DNA of 64,000 nucleotides from an uncultured Collinsella sp. (GTDB lineage Bacteria; Actinomycetota; Coriobacteriia; Coriobacteriales; Coriobacteriaceae): NCBI GenBank assembly GCA_944321445.1, contig CALULJ010000001.1, positions 1-64,000 of the forward strand, read 5' to 3'. Within the stretch, counting starts at the first letter, position 1, and each line of letters begins with the position of its first letter. A model generated the notes under the pieces. It was given only the letters and a program-made list of their open reading frames with translations, was not told where the DNA came from and did no database searches. Position numbers and translations under genes: made by a program. Positions 16,281 through 25,329 of the stretch are shown here, piece by piece.

Positions 16281-16952
16281 ATGAGTTCCAAGAAGCACAA
16301 GAAGAAGCGCACGCACACCGCGCCCGAAGACCAGGCGACGCAGCAGCAGCAGCCGCAGCAGCAGACCGCGTCGAAGGCCACCAAGACGGTCACCAAGTAC
16401 ACGGACCGCGCCGGTGCGCCCGCCCCGGTCACCCGCCGCTTCTTCGCGTACCTCATCGACTGGTACGTGGGTGCCCTGTGCACCGCCATCCCCATCTCGT
16501 TTGCCGCGTACCAGACGAGCGGGGACATCACCAACCAGTACCTCACCGACCTTCCTGCTCCCATCGGCATCATCACCGGCGCGGTCGCACTGCTGTTCGC
16601 GTTTGCGTACTACATCTTGATTCCGATGTTCGTCTGGCGCGGCCAAACGCCCGGCAAGCGCCTGTGCGGCGTCATGATCGTCGAGCGCGACGGAAGCCCC
16701 GTCACCCTGCGCGACCTCGCGCTGCGCCAGATCATCGGCGTCACCATCATCGAGGGTGTCATCGCCAATGCGAGCGCCATCTGGCACCAGATGCTCTCGA
16801 TTGCGACCGGTATCAACTTCGTCCACCCCCTGATGTACGTGGGCTTCGCGTTTACGCTCGTGAGCTGCATCATGATCCTCGTTCGCAAGGATCACCGCTG
16901 CATCCACGACTTCATCGCCGGCACCAAGGTGGCACTCGTCGAGAAGGCGTAG
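16281..16952 (+). CDS. RDD family membrane protein
   Basis: 223 residues. The first 60 are cytosolic, lysine- and glutamine-rich (MSSKKHKKKRTHT, then QQQQPQQQ). The RDD domain follows from about 65: RFFAYLIDWYVGALC holds the arginine and aspartate of the name, and GQTPGKRLCGVMIV is the central family motif near 130. Four hydrophobic segments are visible. RDD proteins are mostly uncharacterised; some move ions or small solutes. The start follows a GAGGAGG site. A TATGCT sequence at about 16235 could be its promoter -10 box. Confidence 0.85.
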   Translation: MSSKKHKKKRTHTAPEDQATQQQQPQQQTASKATKTVTKYTDRAGAPAPVTRRFFAYLIDWYVGALCTAIPISFAAYQTSGDITNQYLTDLPAPIGIITGAVALLFAFAYYILIPMFVWRGQTPGKRLCGVMIVERDGSPVTLRDLALRQIIGVTIIEGVIANASAIWHQMLSIATGINFVHPLMYVGFAFTLVSCIMILVRKDHRCIHDFIAGTKVALVEKA

Positions 16953-17048
16953 CCGTCATCGCTCCAGATATGGAGGAGTTCCATGTCGTACGCAATCGCC
17001 CACCCCGAAGTTCTGCAAGACATCGCATCGAAGCGAAAGGAAACCACT

Positions 17049-17570
17049 ATGAAGATCGTTATGATTTACGACCAGATCCAGTCCGGCCTCGGCGCCAAGG
17101 ACGACCGCAACCTGCCGCTCGGCATCCTGAAGGAGCCCGTCGGCCCTGCCATCATGATGGAGAACCTGCTCAAGCAGGTCGGCGGCAAGGTTGTTGCCAC
17201 CCTGTACTGCGGCTGGGGCACCTATGCCGACAACCCCGACGAGGTCGCGCGCAAGCTCGAGGCCATGTGCGTCAAGATCAACCCCGACGTCGTCATGTGC
17301 GGTCCCACCTTCAACTACGCCGAATATGCCGAGATGGCCTGCCGCATCGCCTCTGACCTCGAGGCCGGTGGCAAGGTGCACGCGCTTGCCGCGGTGAGCC
17401 AGGAGAACACCGAGGCTATCGAGCGCTACAAGGACAAGGTCCTCATCGTCAAGACCCCAAAGAAGGGCGGCACCGGTCTGAACGAGGCCCTCAAGAACAT
17501 GTGCCTCGTGGCCAAGGCCCTGACCGACGGCACCGACACCTCCGAGCTCAAGCAGAAGGCATGCTTCTAA
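17049..17570 (+). CDS. GrdB-related short protein (glycine reductase component B N-terminal type)
   Basis: 173 residues starting MKIVMIYDQIQSGLGAKDDR, a pattern found in the N-terminal half of GrdB, the selenoprotein subunit of glycine/sarcosine reductase, and in short GrdB-related proteins. Further family-like blocks are VVATLYCGWGTYADNPDEVA, DVVMCGPTFNYAEYAEMACR and VKTPKKGGTGLNEALKN. The second half of true GrdB, with its selenocysteine, is absent and no in-frame TGA is read through. An upstream ATG at 16983 has an even stronger GGAGGAG site and would add 22 residues. No other grd gene is nearby. The role is unknown. Its stop is one base before the YitT gene. Confidence 0.7.
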   Translation: MKIVMIYDQIQSGLGAKDDRNLPLGILKEPVGPAIMMENLLKQVGGKVVATLYCGWGTYADNPDEVARKLEAMCVKINPDVVMCGPTFNYAEYAEMACRIASDLEAGGKVHALAAVSQENTEAIERYKDKVLIVKTPKKGGTGLNEALKNMCLVAKALTDGTDTSELKQKACF

Positions 17571-17571
17571 G

Positions 17572-18663
17572 ATGACTGATTCCAAGACCTCTTCTTCCAA
17601 AGATAGGCGCCGTCGCGCCCACGAGGTCTCCGCCGAGCGGCGCCGCTCCAACCGCGCCCGTGCCGTCGAGCACGCGCGCGAGGAGCGCGCCGCCAAGCAG
17701 GCGGCCGTCATGGAACAGCTCGAGGAGGTTCCCGAGGCTCCGCTGTTCACGTTCCCCGAGGTCAAGGTCGACCTCAAGGCCGAGGTCGAGCGCCTGAAGA
17801 ACCTGCGGCGCTTCGTGTTCATCCGCCGCTGCATGACGCTCGCCTCGGTGGTGCTCTCCGCCTTCATCCAGGCCTACACCATCCAGGCGTTCGTGAACCC
17901 GGCGAACCTGCTTTCGAGCGGCTTCACGGGACTCGCCATCCTCATCGACCGCATCACGTCGCTGTTCGGCTTCTCCTTCCCCACCTTCGTGGGCATGGTG
18001 GCGCTCAACATCCCCGTTGCGCTCATCTGCTGGAGGTCCATCAGCCGGCGCTTCGTCGTGTTCTCGATGATTCAGGTGTTTTTGGCCTCGTTCTTCCTGC
18101 GCGTGTTCACCTTCGAGCCGATTCTTGACAACCTGATGCTCCAGGTTGTGTTCGGCGGCTTTTTGTACGGCTTTGCCATCGCGGTGGCGCTGCGCGGAGG
18201 CGCGAGCACGGCGGGCACGGACTTCATCTCGCTCATGGTGTCCAACAAGACCGGCCAGTCCATCTGGGGCCTCATCTTTGCGGGCAACTGCGTGGTGCTG
18301 CTGGTATTCGGTGCGATGTTCGGCTGGGAGGCGGCGGCGTACTCCATCATCTTCCAGTTCATCTCCACCAAGGCCATCGAGATGTTCTACACGCGCTACG
18401 ACCGCGTGACGCTGCAGATTACCACCACACGCCCGGAGCAGATTCTCGAGAGCTACAACGAGATTCACAAGCACGGGTCGTCGGTCATGGAGGTCATGGG
18501 AGGCCGCAGCCGCAAGCGCTACTATCTCATCACCACCGTGGTCTCGTCGTATGAGGTCGACGACATCATGCACCTCATTCGCGTCCACGACGGCGGCGCC
18601 GTGGTGAACGTCTTCCGCACGGAGAACTTCTACGGCAACTTCTACCGCGCGCCTATCGATTAA
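17572..18663 (+). CDS. YitT family membrane protein with DUF2179 tail
   Basis: 363 residues. A charged cytosolic head of about 85 residues (RRRRAHEVSAERRRSNRARA) is longer than in typical YitT proteins. It is followed by five or six membrane helices (about 90-270) with the motif FVNPANLLSSGFTGLAILID and GGASTAGTDFISLMV. The cytosolic DUF2179 domain occupies about 285-363 (GGRSRKRYYLITTVVSSYEV). YitT proteins are thought to transport amino acids or other small molecules, but no substrate is established here. It overlaps no gene but starts one base after the GrdB-like stop, so the two are almost certainly co-translated. Confidence 0.88.
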   Translation: MTDSKTSSSKDRRRRAHEVSAERRRSNRARAVEHAREERAAKQAAVMEQLEEVPEAPLFTFPEVKVDLKAEVERLKNLRRFVFIRRCMTLASVVLSAFIQAYTIQAFVNPANLLSSGFTGLAILIDRITSLFGFSFPTFVGMVALNIPVALICWRSISRRFVVFSMIQVFLASFFLRVFTFEPILDNLMLQVVFGGFLYGFAIAVALRGGASTAGTDFISLMVSNKTGQSIWGLIFAGNCVVLLVFGAMFGWEAAAYSIIFQFISTKAIEMFYTRYDRVTLQITTTRPEQILESYNEIHKHGSSVMEVMGGRSRKRYYLITTVVSSYEVDDIMHLIRVHDGGAVVNVFRTENFYGNFYRAPID

Positions 18664-18703
18664 CGCGCACTGAGCATCGCCTCTTCTTCCAAAGGCGCAC
18701 AGG

Positions 18704-18732
18704 GCCCGGGGCAAACGCCCCGGGCCCGGTGC
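18704..18732 (+). terminator. GC-rich hairpin after the YitT gene
   Basis: GGGCCCGGGGC pairs with GCCCCGGGCCC around AAAC about 40 bases past the stop. A very stable stem but without a T-run, so confidence as a terminator is moderate. Confidence 0.55.
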
Positions 18733-18774
18733 GTTTCAGCGGCGAAATGCCACGATTAACGTTTTACGAAGACT

Positions 18775-18893
18775 CCGTGTGCACGTTTTTAGCCATTGCC
18801 GAAGTAGTCCCGAAAAAGCCAAACTCTCTACCTGCAACTTCTTTGAGCAGAAAGTGCAGTCTACTCAGCGAGGCCACAAAAACATGCACACGG
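18775..18893. repeat. 119-bp element with inverted TGCACGTTTTT ends
   Basis: The left end CCGTGTGCACGTTTTTAGCC (18775-18794) is mirrored at 18872-18893, whose complement reads CCGTGTGCATGTTTTTGTGG then CC. Both ends therefore carry TGCA-x-GTTTTT, as in the 8850-9018 element, and the next bases are partly alignable (TCCCGAAAAAGCC against TCCTCAAAACCGACC). It is non-coding. The surrounding 18664-19059 region holds no gene. Confidence 0.7.
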
Positions 18894-19018
18894 GGCCTTC
18901 TTAAAAAGCTAATCGCCGCTATCCAGGCTCTTCGGCAACCCCGAAGCCTCCAATCCGGCCCGAATTCGAGACCTGAGACAAGACGAACCCCCAGGATTAA
19001 CTTCTCCTAGCGCCGCAC

Positions 19019-19051
19019 CGACCCAAACCCCCAGCCAAACGAGCCTCCTGG
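19019..19051. repeat. Left 33-bp direct repeat flanking an ATPase gene
   Basis: CGACCCAAACCCCCAGCCAA and the following 13 bases match 20371-20403 at 30 of 33 positions in the same orientation. The two copies are 1,352 bases apart and bracket the ATPase gene exactly, suggesting that the gene entered or can leave as a cassette. Confidence 0.85.
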
Positions 19052-19059
19052 TTATCACG

Positions 19060-20313
19060 CTAAAAGGAGAGGCTGTCGGGATCGAGCAAAAAGTCGTAGA
19101 TGTTCATCATGAGGAACCCCCGCTCGTTGTAATGCGGCTCAACTCCCTCCTTTACGATGATAATCTTCTTGAACGAATCATCAATTCTCGTGAGCGGCCT
19201 CTCCTCCTGCTCGCGTTTCTCGGCATTCGGAAGGGCATAAGCGGACTGCACGTAACAGCGTTGGCTTCCCTTATTGCAAACAAAATCAACCTCAGTCTGT
19301 ACGCGCTTCTGTCTCCCCTCTCCGTCTCGCACGGTAAAGGAGACAACACCGACATCAACCCCATATCCCCGAGACTGCAGCTCGTTGAAAATGACGTTCT
19401 CCATAAGATGGGTCTCTTCGAACTGTCTAAAGTTCAAGCGCGCGTTGCGCAATCCCAAATCGGAGAAGTAGTATTTCATGGGAGTGGAGATGTAACGGCG
19501 GCCCTTCACGTCATAGCGCCGAGCGCGAGAAATCAAAAACGCGTCTTCAAGATGGGAGATATAGCGTTCGATGGTTTCCGGCGCAACGGTTACGTGCTTT
19601 TCGGTTTTGAACGTATCGGATAGGCGTCGCGGATTGGTCAGCGATCCGATACCTGACGCAAGCACATTAAGCAAATCTTCTAGATTGCCCGAATTATGAA
19701 TATTGTTACGGTCGACGATGTCACGGATATAAAGCTCATCGAAGAGGCCCTTAAGGTACGAAACCTTTGCATCAGTGCTTTTTCGCTCAAACAACGCGGG
19801 CATACCGCCGTAGGTGATGTAGCTCAGGTAGCCGTCGCGCCTATCCCCCTCGTAAGCACTCATAAATTCTGAAAAGCTCAGGGGTGCCATGTGTATCTCG
19901 TCGGCACGGCCGCGAAACTCCGTCACCACGTCACGCGAGAGCAGATGGGCGTTGCTGCCCGTCACAAATACGTCAACGTTTTCCCTGCATGCAAGGTCGA
20001 TGAGAATCTCTGCAAAGTGATCGAGCAACTGCACTTCATCGAGCAGGACATAGTACGTTCCGCTCGGACCGATTCGCTCCATCGCATATTGATAGAAGAT
20101 TTCCGCATCGCGGTATCGCCGATTGCTAAAGCGGTCGAAGGCCATTTCGACAATATGGTCTTCCGTCACGCCCTGAGCAAGAAGGTGTTCCTTAAACAGG
20201 GTAAAGAGCAGAAACGATTTGCCGCATCGCCTGACCCCAGTGACGACCTTTACCTGATGAGACCCCATACCCTCAACGAGTCGAGTCAGATAACGCGGGC
20301 GTTCAATGAGCAT
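19060..20313 (-). CDS. AAA_14/DUF4143-type ATPase
   Basis: 417 residues of the common family of AAA ATPases with a C-terminal DUF4143 domain. Walker A is GVRRCGKSF (about residue 26-34), Walker B YYVLLDEVQLLDHF (about 91-104), sensor-like FVTGSNAHLLSRDV (about 125) and then the helical SYITYGGMPALF region. The C-terminal part (about 210-400) resembles a restriction-endonuclease-like fold (TEVDFVCNKGSQRCYVQS). These genes are widespread, often in variable regions, and their function is unknown. The start at 20313 has TAGGAGG. Codon usage is less GC-rich than in the neighbours, and 33-bp direct repeats flank it; both suggest horizontal acquisition. Confidence 0.88.
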   Translation of the reverse strand: MLIERPRYLTRLVEGMGSHQVKVVTGVRRCGKSFLLFTLFKEHLLAQGVTEDHIVEMAFDRFSNRRYRDAEIFYQYAMERIGPSGTYYVLLDEVQLLDHFAEILIDLACRENVDVFVTGSNAHLLSRDVVTEFRGRADEIHMAPLSFSEFMSAYEGDRRDGYLSYITYGGMPALFERKSTDAKVSYLKGLFDELYIRDIVDRNNIHNSGNLEDLLNVLASGIGSLTNPRRLSDTFKTEKHVTVAPETIERYISHLEDAFLISRARRYDVKGRRYISTPMKYYFSDLGLRNARLNFRQFEETHLMENVIFNELQSRGYGVDVGVVSFTVRDGEGRQKRVQTEVDFVCNKGSQRCYVQSAYALPNAEKREQEERPLTRIDDSFKKIIIVKEGVEPHYNERGFLMMNIYDFLLDPDSLSF

Positions 20314-20370
20314 GTGGCCTCCTATCTGAAATTTCTGTAACACATGACAACAATATCAGATAGAGCCGCC

Positions 20371-20403
20371 CGACCCAAAATCCCAGCCAAACGAGCTTCC
20401 TGG
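20371..20403. repeat. Right 33-bp direct repeat flanking the ATPase gene
   Basis: CGACCCAAAATCCCAGCCAA and on; the partner of 19019-19051, with three differences. It lies 58 bases upstream of the ATPase start and 36 bases before a long hairpin. Confidence 0.85.
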
Positions 20404-20438
20404 ACGTCGCCTTCAACCTGCTCGGCCACGTAAACGCA

Positions 20439-20524
20439 GGAACCCCGCCAAGGTATTCCCTAAGCGAACATTCCCGCAGCCCGAAGGGCGAGGACGTTCG
20501 CGTGGGAAACCTTGGCGGGGTTCC
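20439..20524. repeat. Long branched inverted repeat beside the alcohol dehydrogenase remnant
   Basis: Outer arms 20439-20460 (GGAACCCCGCCAAGGTATTC and CC) and 20504-20524 pair with one bulge. Inner GCGAAC (20464-20469) pairs with GTTCGC, and GCCCGAAGGGC forms a tip stem. It lies 15 bases from the 3' end of the gene remnant at 20540. Confidence 0.85.
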
Positions 20525-20539
20525 GGACGACTCAGTCAA

Positions 20540-20702
20540 CCAAGCAGATTAGAAGTCGACGTCCTGATCGTTGTAGACGCACTCGAGGAGCTTCTCCATC
20601 TCCCCCTGGGTCGGCTGGCGGGTGCTTGATACCCTTCTCGTAGTTGGTGATGACGGAGAACCGGTGACCTCGGTCGCGGTGCCGGAGGTGGAGATAATGG
20701 CG
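20540..20702 (-). pseudogene. Deleted remnant of an iron-containing alcohol dehydrogenase gene
   Basis: Bases 20540-20620 match 26540-26620 (the 3' end of the intact alcohol dehydrogenase gene, including the stop codon and about eight bases beyond) with only two differences. Bases 20621-20702 then match 27285-27367 of the same gene with several differences and a one-base deletion that shifts the frame. About 664 bases between the two blocks are missing. It cannot make an enzyme. It is the relic of a second copy, now stranded between the ATPase cassette and the beta-glucoside operon. Confidence 0.95.
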
Positions 20703-20788
20703 GGTAGGCGCGTCGCCATGCGAGAAGACCCACCTTCGATACCTCTACATAAACGCAGCCCAAACAGAGCAAAAGGGTCTCGAAATCG

Positions 20789-20838
20789 AAAAAGCCGAGC
20801 GGCGCCCCTCCTCCCCTGCTCGGAAAAGCACCGCTCGG
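20789..20838 (-). terminator. Intrinsic terminator of the beta-glucoside operon
   Basis: On the minus strand CCGAGCGGTGC pairs with GCGCCGCTCGG (one mismatch) and is followed by C and five T residues, about 70 bases past the EIIBC stop. A standard rho-independent signal. Confidence 0.75.
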
Positions 20839-20908
20839 TATGGGAAGACGCGCTTGGCCGAAGCTGCCTAACGTCAGATCCCCACGTACTCGATTGGATG
20901 GAGCTGTC

Positions 20909-22351
20909 TTACTTCTCCCCAGGCTTGTACGTGATGAATTCGACGACGAAGGCCAGCGCTGCCGCCACGAGCGAGGCGATAATCGCACAGAGCATCATCG
21001 AGATGCCGTATCCACCGGGCGTCTCGTCGATGAAGTTCAACCAGTTGAAGACACCCAGACCGCCCGAGATGAACATAAGCGCACCGGTAGCGCCCACGAT
21101 GGCACCGCCTACCGCTGAGCTCAGACACGCCACCACGAACGCCCGCTTGTTGGGCAGCGCCACACCGTAGATAGCCGGCTCCGTCACACCGAAGAAGAAT
21201 GCCGACACCATGGCGGGCAGGGCAATGCCGCGGAACTTCTCATCCTTATTCTTGAGATACATCGCAAAAACCACAGCGCCGAGAGCGAAACCGTGAGCGA
21301 TGGTGGCCGCCAGCACGTAGTCGTGCCCGATGGTGTTGAGGTTCATGATGGAGATCGGGATGAGACTCCAGTGGAAACCGAAGATGACGAGGCACATCCA
21401 CAGGCCGCCCACCAGCGCGCTACCGAACGCGGAGCCGACAATCGGCAACTCGAAGATGAAGGAGAACGCTGCGCTCAGCAGATTGGTGATAAGAGTCGCC
21501 ACAGGACCGATGACGAGGTAACCGAGCACAATCGCCAGCGTCATGGTGCAAAGCGGCACCAGGAACATCTTGATGGCTGCGGGCATCCAGCTCTTGAGCC
21601 AACGCTCGACCAGAGAGCCGAACCACACCATGAGCAGCACCGGGATGACCGAGCTCGCATAGCCCGAGGCCGGCATGATGATGGGAATGCCAAGCGCCGT
21701 GGCGTACCACGAAAACGTGCCGGCGACGCCCAGATCGATGCTTCCGAGGACCTCGCCCGAGGTCAGCGCCACCATGGTGGGGTACAGCAACGCCACGCCG
21801 ATGGCGACGCCGGTGAACTCATTCATGCGGAACTTGCGCGCCGCGCTGTAGGCGAGTGCCACGGGCAGGAAGTAGAAAAAGCCGTCCGCCACCGTGTACA
21901 GAAGGGTGTAGAGGCCGTCGTTTGCAAACTCGGGGATGAAGAAGGTGATAAGCGCGAGCAGGCCCTTCATGATGCCCGCAGCTGCAAGCGGCCCCAAGAT
22001 CGGCTGGAAGATGCCGGAGATGAGGTCGATGATCACCGATGCCGCTGTCTTCTTCTCGCTCGGCTGACCCTCGTCGGTCTCGACGGCACCGCCGTCGGCA
22101 AGACCGCTCACCTCGAGCACCGCGGCGTGGACGTCCTCCACGATGTTGCCCACGACCACCTGGTACTGACCGTTTGCCTGAATCACCTGGATGACACTCG
22201 GGAGCGCCTCGATGGCATCCTTGTTTGCCTTACTCTCGTCTTTCAGCTTGAAGCGCACGCGCGTGATGCAGTGCGCCACGCTCGTGATGTTGTCGCGACC
22301 GCCGACGTTGTCGACTATGGCGCGCGCCAGATCGTCGTACTTACCTGCCAT
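20909..22351 (-). CDS. PTS beta-glucoside-type EIIBC permease without EIIA domain
   Basis: 480-residue membrane permease. The EIIB domain (about 1-85) has its phosphocysteine in AHCITRVRFKLKD (about residue 28) and GQYQVVVGNIVEDVH. The EIIC domain (about 105-470) has around ten helices and the motifs GFFYFLPVALAYSAARKF, IFGFHWSLIPISIMNLN and FFGVTEPAIYGVALP. Beta-glucoside permeases usually end with a Glc-type EIIA domain; this one stops after EIIC, so phosphate must come from another protein, plausibly the EIIA-Glc at 56896-57393. It is encoded downstream of the phospho-beta-glucosidase, 60 bases apart. Confidence 0.92.
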   Translation of the reverse strand: MAGKYDDLARAIVDNVGGRDNITSVAHCITRVRFKLKDESKANKDAIEALPSVIQVIQANGQYQVVVGNIVEDVHAAVLEVSGLADGGAVETDEGQPSEKKTAASVIIDLISGIFQPILGPLAAAGIMKGLLALITFFIPEFANDGLYTLLYTVADGFFYFLPVALAYSAARKFRMNEFTGVAIGVALLYPTMVALTSGEVLGSIDLGVAGTFSWYATALGIPIIMPASGYASSVIPVLLMVWFGSLVERWLKSWMPAAIKMFLVPLCTMTLAIVLGYLVIGPVATLITNLLSAAFSFIFELPIVGSAFGSALVGGLWMCLVIFGFHWSLIPISIMNLNTIGHDYVLAATIAHGFALGAVVFAMYLKNKDEKFRGIALPAMVSAFFFGVTEPAIYGVALPNKRAFVVACLSSAVGGAIVGATGALMFISGGLGVFNWLNFIDETPGGYGISMMLCAIIASLVAAALAFVVEFITYKPGEK

Positions 22352-22411
22352 GGTTCCTCCTTAAGAAATCGATGCTGCGGGCCGCAGGATGCCTGCGACC
22401 CGCATGAGCCC

Positions 22412-23854
<1,443 letters not shown>

Positions 23855-23982
23855 CTATCGGTCGCACGCCCTCGTTGCGGGCGCACGCTGCCTTCATACG
23901 TAAACGAAGCAATCTCGAAGGCGCCCGCACAACAGCACACTTGGGCCGCCTCTCGCCTATCTGACCGAATATGCGATGTCCG

Positions 23983-24936
23983 CTACTGTTCGACCACGAC
24001 CATACGGCCCTGGAGCAAGCCGGGCACCTGCGCCAGGCACACACCGAACAGGATGACCGCCACGCCCAGCCACTCGATGACGCCCAAGGGCTCGCCGAGC
24101 ACGATCATGGCGATCAGAAGGCCCGCCGGAAGCTCGGCGGCCGCCATGACGGTGGAGAGGCCCGCGGGCAGATAAGGCGTCCCCAGGCCGAAGAGCAACA
24201 CCGGGCAGAGCAGGCCGAAAAAGCCCGCAATCACCGCAAAGGGCAGGATGCCTTGGGCGAGCACGCCGGAGATGATGTAGTCGGGGCAAACGGTAAGCGA
24301 CATCGCGATCGAGCCGGCACAGACGATCATGCCGCGCTGTTCGTTGGAGCACTCGACCTTCACGCGGCCGGACAGCGTAACGAACAGCGAGCAGCTCACC
24401 GCGGCGCCGAGCGCACAGAGCAGCGCGATCGGGTCATAGCCCGCAAGGCCGGTCTTGTAGACGCCGCTCGCGAACACCGTCCCGCACAAGATGACCAGAG
24501 CGGAAACAACTTCTAGGGCTTTGGGCGCACGGCGCGTCATGATGGTCTGCCAGATGAGGCCCATCCAGGTGAACTGGAACAGCAAGGTAAGGGCAACTGG
24601 CGCGGGCAGCACACTCATGGCGTAGCAGTACAAAATGGAGGTAAGACAGGTAAGCGCGCCGAGTCCCATCAGCTTCAGCCCCCGCTTGATGCCGATGCGC
24701 TCCCACTGGCCACCGCGCGCGCAATGGATTCCAAACGCGAGGGCAAAAAAGAGGCAGCCGAACCACGCCTGGCTTGCGACGACCTGGCTCGAGGTGAATC
24801 CGGACGCATAGGCGAGCTTGTAGGTGGTGGCCATTGCTCCGTAGCACGCGCCGCCGGCAAACACCTGTAGCGCCGCTACAAGCTGCCGATGGCTCCCCTT
24901 CGCCTGCACGCCCTGTTTGCACGCTATCTGTTCCAT
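23983..24936 (-). CDS. EamA/DMT family transporter
   Basis: 317-residue membrane protein with ten predicted helices in two EamA halves (about 20-150 and 165-305), typical of drug/metabolite exporters. Signatures include YGAMATTYKLAYASGFTSSQ, PVALTLLFQFTWMGLIWQ and VMAAAELPAGLLIAMIVLGE. The start at 24936 has AGGGGAG nine bases upstream. The reading frame is open further to 25101 but that part crosses a terminator hairpin and lacks a ribosome site. The exported compound is unknown. A terminator-like hairpin in its leader suggests control by attenuation. Confidence 0.88.
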   Translation of the reverse strand: MEQIACKQGVQAKGSHRQLVAALQVFAGGACYGAMATTYKLAYASGFTSSQVVASQAWFGCLFFALAFGIHCARGGQWERIGIKRGLKLMGLGALTCLTSILYCYAMSVLPAPVALTLLFQFTWMGLIWQTIMTRRAPKALEVVSALVILCGTVFASGVYKTGLAGYDPIALLCALGAAVSCSLFVTLSGRVKVECSNEQRGMIVCAGSIAMSLTVCPDYIISGVLAQGILPFAVIAGFFGLLCPVLLFGLGTPYLPAGLSTVMAAAELPAGLLIAMIVLGEPLGVIEWLGVAVILFGVCLAQVPGLLQGRMVVVEQ

Positions 24937-25032
24937 AACGCTCCCCTTTCTGCCCATCATCCGATGGGGCCGATCCCCGCTGACATCCAAGAGATCGGTC
25001 GGAAGCGCATGCCGGCGTGTTGCCACGACATG

Positions 25033-25068
25033 AAAAAGCCACGCAACCGATTCCCTCGGTTGCGTGGC
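25033..25068 (-). promoter_or_regulatory. Terminator-like hairpin in the leader of the EamA gene (attenuator)
   Basis: On the minus strand GCCACGCAACCGA pairs perfectly with TCGGTTGCGTGGC around five bases and is followed directly by TTTTTC. It ends 97 bases before the gene start. No other minus-strand gene lies upstream (the next gene is divergent), so a full intrinsic terminator here would stop the EamA transcript itself unless a signal prevents folding. I recognised no known riboswitch upstream of it. Confidence 0.7.
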
Positions 25069-25246
25069 AAAAAGGTGACAAGTTCGCCCAGAAAAGTCCA
25101 CGCGATTTTAGACTTGTGAAGTCTAGCAGGCAGCCCGGCGATGTGTCAACAACAATTGTTCGGCTTTCTCCGCAGTTGGTCTGATGCCCTACCCATGATG
25201 AGCGGAAAACTCAGAAGTGGCGTCTCATACCGACAGTGTTCAAAGT

Positions 25247-25291
25247 AAATCAACGCAAATCAAAAAAGTCAACAGAAATCAAAGAGATTAA
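25247..25291 (+). promoter_or_regulatory. AAATCAA repeats phased at about 10 bp, upstream of an AAA ATPase gene
   Basis: AAATCAA occurs at 25247, 25257 and 25276, AAGTCAA at 25266 and AGATTAA at 25285: five near-copies starting every 9-10 bases, one per helical turn. A TATACT -10 box lies at 25302-25307 and no normal -35 box is present at the right distance; the array covers that place. This is the layout of a multi-site activator or repressor target, or of a bent A-tract region. Confidence 0.6.
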
Positions 25292-25329
25292 CGACTCTGG
25301 GTATACTGGCACATAAGAGAGGAGTGGTT

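Noticed and set aside
24937-25130. A T-box or amino-acid leader before the EamA gene
   Set aside because: No T-box sequence (AGGGTGGNACCGCG type) and no run of regulatory codons in the short leader frame.
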